Shown here piece after piece: positions 5,982-7,635 of a DNA stretch of 7,635 bases. Position numbers and translations under genes: made by a program. Source of the stretch: UMGS973 sp964507795 (GTDB lineage: Bacteria; Bacillota; Clostridia; Peptostreptococcales; Anaerovoracaceae); contig CAZDQV010000093.1 in NCBI GenBank assembly GCA_964507795.1, positions 1-7,635 on the forward strand, in the 5' to 3' direction. Numbering within the stretch: the stretch's first letter is position 1; every line of letters begins with the position of its first letter. The notes under the pieces are model-generated. The model was not told where the DNA came from, ran no database searches, and was given only the letters and a program-made list of their open reading frames with translations.

Positions 5982-6001
5982 TTTACCGGTTCAGCGGTAA
6001 A
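5982..6001. promoter_or_regulatory. Inverted repeat in the control region of the minus-strand microprotein gene
   Basis: TTTACCG (5982-5988) and CGGTAAA (5995-6001) form a perfect 7-bp inverted repeat with a 6-nt spacer. On the minus strand it lies 9 nt before the microprotein's ribosome binding site. A loose promoter pair sits just upstream on that strand: TTGAAC (6033-6028) and TATTTT (6010-6005), 17 nt apart, each matching 4 of 6 consensus bases. That would place the start site near 5998, within the repeat, which favours an operator over an RNA hairpin. No T-tract follows on either strand, so it is not a terminator. The rest of 6002-6093 holds nothing else I can support. Confidence 0.35.
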
Positions 6002-6093
6002 ATTAAAATAATATATTATCAGGAGCAGTTCAATAGCAGTGAAGGTAAACGGTCTCATAATGTAACAACTCGGATTAGTAGTGTTATGAAATG

Positions 6094-6109
6094 AAAGGAG
6101 TGTAGGAGG
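6094..6109 (+). promoter_or_regulatory. Double Shine-Dalgarno before the hydrolase gene
   Basis: AAAGGAG (6094-6100) lies 9 nt before the ATG at 6110 and is the likely working site. A second purine-rich GGAGG (6105-6109) touches the start codon and is too close to act for it. Confidence 0.55.
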
Positions 6110-6961
6110 ATGCACCGGGAAATAATCATAAAATCATCACACCAGGGGCTCAAAGCCTATGAGTTTGCCTGCAGCAATCCAGAATATATAATGTGTTGCA
6201 TACATGGCATTGGTGAATATTTTCTGAGATATGAAAGAATGGCCTCCATACTTGAAGAATATAGAATCAAAATGATAGGTATGGATTTGAGAGGTCATGG
6301 TGCTACAGAAGGCAAACCAGGCCACTGTGCCCCCAGAGTTGACGTGCTTTCGGATATAGATGGCCTGATTGAATATGCGATGGAGCATTATCCTGACAAG
6401 CCTGTTATCCTTTACGGGCACAGCATGGGAGGCAATATCGGCCTTGATTACAGATATAGAGGCAGGCTGAATGCAGTGCCGTCTGTTTATGTCATATCAG
6501 CGCCGTGGATCAGGCTTGTAAGACCTGTTACAGGAATTCTCTATCATACAGTGAATATAATGTCCAGGCTGATGCCTTCACTTACAATAGGCTCAGATAT
6601 AGATGAAAGCATACTTGGTAATCCCAAAATTGTATCAGGATATAGTAATGATCCTATGACTCACAACAAAATCAGCCTGCAGACAGCAATAGAAGGCTTT
6701 TCGATAGGTAACGCACTCTATGACGGCACATGGGAGAAAAAAGGCAAAGGATGTGAAAAACCTCTGCTGCTGATGCACGGTGATGCGGATAAGATATGTG
6801 ATGTGGACGGCTCACGTAAGCTTGCAAAGAACGAAGGAAATATATGCACATATGTGGAATGGCCAAATCTTTATCATGAGATTCATAATGGAGGCCCCGA
6901 AAGCACAGGCGAAGAAGTAATACACAAAATAGGACAGTGGATAACTGATACAGCAAAATAG
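6110..6961 (+). CDS. Alpha/beta hydrolase of the monoacylglycerol lipase / lysophospholipase type
   Basis: The 283-residue protein belongs to the serine-aminopeptidase S33/Hydrolase_4 group, whose members cleave monoglycerides, lysophospholipids or other esters. The motifs are in order: HGIGEY (32-37) for the oxyanion hole, GMDLRGHGATEG (57-68), the nucleophile elbow YGHSMGGN (102-109) with S105, HGDADKICD (223-231) with the acid probably D227, and LYHEIHNG (254-261) with H256 as the catalytic His. A cap region lies at about 130-205. There is no signal peptide or membrane helix, so it is probably cytoplasmic. The substrate cannot be told from sequence. It heads a two-gene unit with the membrane protein 11 nt downstream; no convincing promoter is seen, only a CATAAT at 6056-6061 without a good -35. 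It is unrelated to the division cluster and separated from it by 406 bp. Confidence 0.92.
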   Translation: MHREIIIKSSHQGLKAYEFACSNPEYIMCCIHGIGEYFLRYERMASILEEYRIKMIGMDLRGHGATEGKPGHCAPRVDVLSDIDGLIEYAMEHYPDKPVILYGHSMGGNIGLDYRYRGRLNAVPSVYVISAPWIRLVRPVTGILYHTVNIMSRLMPSLTIGSDIDESILGNPKIVSGYSNDPMTHNKISLQTAIEGFSIGNALYDGTWEKKGKGCEKPLLLMHGDADKICDVDGSRKLAKNEGNICTYVEWPNLYHEIHNGGPESTGEEVIHKIGQWITDTAK

Positions 6962-6972
6962 GGAGCGTTACA

Positions 6973-7578
6973 ATGGAAAAGAAAAAAATATACGGAATCA
7001 AACGCGAAATAATATTTATGGCAGTGGCACTGATAGTTATGGGACTGGTATTTGTTCTGTTTCCTGCAGCAAGCACGGTTACCATATGCTATATAATAGC
7101 TGCGGCCCTTTGCGTATGGGGCGTTACAAGACTTGTCAGATATTTTAGAACCAGCAGAGTCAATATATTTGGTTCTTATGGTCTTGTACAGGGTGCAATA
7201 CTTATTGCAGGCGGTATATTCATATTTATCAAACCGGAGTTCCTTGCAGGCTTTATGGTTACCATCATAGGAATTATAATGCTTGCTGACGGTGTACTCA
7301 AAGTTCAGTATGCAGTCGACCTTCTCAGAATCAAAGGACAGGGCTGGTGGATTATACTCTTTACTGCAATAATAATGGTTGTTGCAGGCATAGTTGTCAT
7401 ATTCAATCCATTTGCAAGTGCAGTTGCACTTATGACGTTTGCAGGCATATTCCTTATAGCTGACGGCATAGCGGATATAGTTTCACTATTATATATCTCA
7501 AGAAAAATAAGCAGGCTCAAAAAAGCCATGGAAGCAGAGATGGATGATGTCATAGATGTGGATTTTGTAGAGAGATAA
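6973..7578 (+). CDS. DUF308/HdeD-type six-helix membrane protein
   Basis: The 201-residue protein has six predicted membrane helices (about 12-30, 34-55, 66-86, 91-108, 124-144, 149-175). Helices come in pairs with a repeated pattern: an F/KP or NP turn, then GF..TIIGIIMLADGV (93-108) and AL.TFAGIFLIADGI (152-166). This internal duplication is the signature of the HdeD/DUF308 family. Named members are tied to acid resistance in enterobacteria, but most relatives, including clostridial ones, have no known function. The cytoplasmic tail (176-201) is charged, with KISRLKKAMEAEMDD, ending in VIDVDFVER. GGGAG (6961-6965) overlaps the upstream stop and sits 7 nt before the ATG, so coupling with the hydrolase gene is likely. 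No terminator is seen downstream; a repeat begins within 10 bases of the stop. Confidence 0.88.
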   Translation: MEKKKIYGIKREIIFMAVALIVMGLVFVLFPAASTVTICYIIAAALCVWGVTRLVRYFRTSRVNIFGSYGLVQGAILIAGGIFIFIKPEFLAGFMVTIIGIIMLADGVLKVQYAVDLLRIKGQGWWIILFTAIIMVVAGIVVIFNPFASAVALMTFAGIFLIADGIADIVSLLYISRKISRLKKAMEAEMDDVIDVDFVER

Positions 7579-7584
7579 AGGGTA

Positions 7585-7635
7585 CTGTAAATTATCGTGT
7601 TGGTTAGAGAAATTGAGCTATAAACTATCGTGTGG
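7585..7635. repeat. Two degenerate direct-repeat copies at the window edge, possible mobile-element end
   Basis: CTGTAAATTATCGTGT (7585-7600) and CTATAAACTATCGTGT (7618-7633) match at 14 of 16 positions and start 33 nt apart; both are followed by GG (after one extra T in the first). The window stops inside the second copy, so more copies may follow. Repeated TRTAAAYTATCGTGT-like motifs just after a stop codon suggest the terminal and subterminal repeats of an insertion sequence, for example of the IS256 type, but no transposase is in view. Confidence 0.4.

Noticed and set aside
6056..6089. CATAAT (6056-6061) and TTATGA (6084-6089) as -10 boxes for the hydrolase gene
   Set aside because: Neither has an acceptable -35 at 16-18 nt, so no promoter is called.
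6672..7085. 137-codon minus-strand open frame across the hydrolase/DUF308 junction
   Set aside because: It lies opposite two clear genes, with no plausible start signal or motif.
1..7635. CRISPR array, tRNA, rRNA or riboswitch
   Set aside because: No regularly spaced long repeats, cloverleaf-like sequence, rRNA signatures or known riboswitch core motifs were seen; the only repeat pair is the short one at the right edge.

Overview
The window looks like chromosomal DNA from an anaerobic, low-GC Gram-positive bacterium, most likely a clostridium of the Lachnospiraceae type. The grounds are: AT-rich codon use with many ATA and AGA codons; strong GGAGG-type ribosome binding sites; short intergenic gaps; a Gram-positive division cluster in the order yggS-sepF-yggT-divIVA-lspA-rluD; and a surface protein tail with domains common in that family. 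The species cannot be named from the sequence.

Layout. (1) Positions 1-480 hold the 3' end of a secreted or cell-surface protein, closed by a strong stem-loop terminator (499-546). (2) Positions 628-5703 form a tight run of eight plus-strand genes: a membrane-anchored HlyD-like protein, yggS (PLP homeostasis), sepF (FtsZ anchor), yggT (small membrane protein), divIVA (curvature-sensing coiled coil), lspA (lipoprotein signal peptidase), an rluD-family pseudouridine synthase and a flavin-reductase-fold protein. Gaps run from a 29-bp overlap to 33 bp, which fits one transcript. The B. subtilis neighbours ylmH and ileS are missing from their usual places. A GC-rich hairpin sits between divIVA and lspA, exactly where the lspA ribosome binding site should be. 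(3) Positions 5704-6109 are a 406-bp gap. It holds an overlooked minus-strand gene of 34 codons (5856-5960) for a four-cysteine zinc-ribbon microprotein, with its own ribosome binding site and a hairpin-plus-T7 terminator. Its spacing resembles the sigma-G inhibitor Gin. (4) Positions 6110-7578 hold a two-gene unit: a monoacylglycerol-lipase-like alpha/beta hydrolase and a six-helix DUF308/HdeD-type membrane protein. (5) The last 50 bases carry two copies of a 16-nt degenerate direct repeat, possibly the edge of a mobile element.

The main cluster joins division-site assembly (SepF, DivIVA, YggT) to envelope lipoprotein maturation (LspA), with housekeeping functions alongside. Most of the window is ordinary core genome. 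The points most worth a second look are the microprotein, the lspA leader hairpin and the terminal repeats. I found no clear undescribed multi-gene system.
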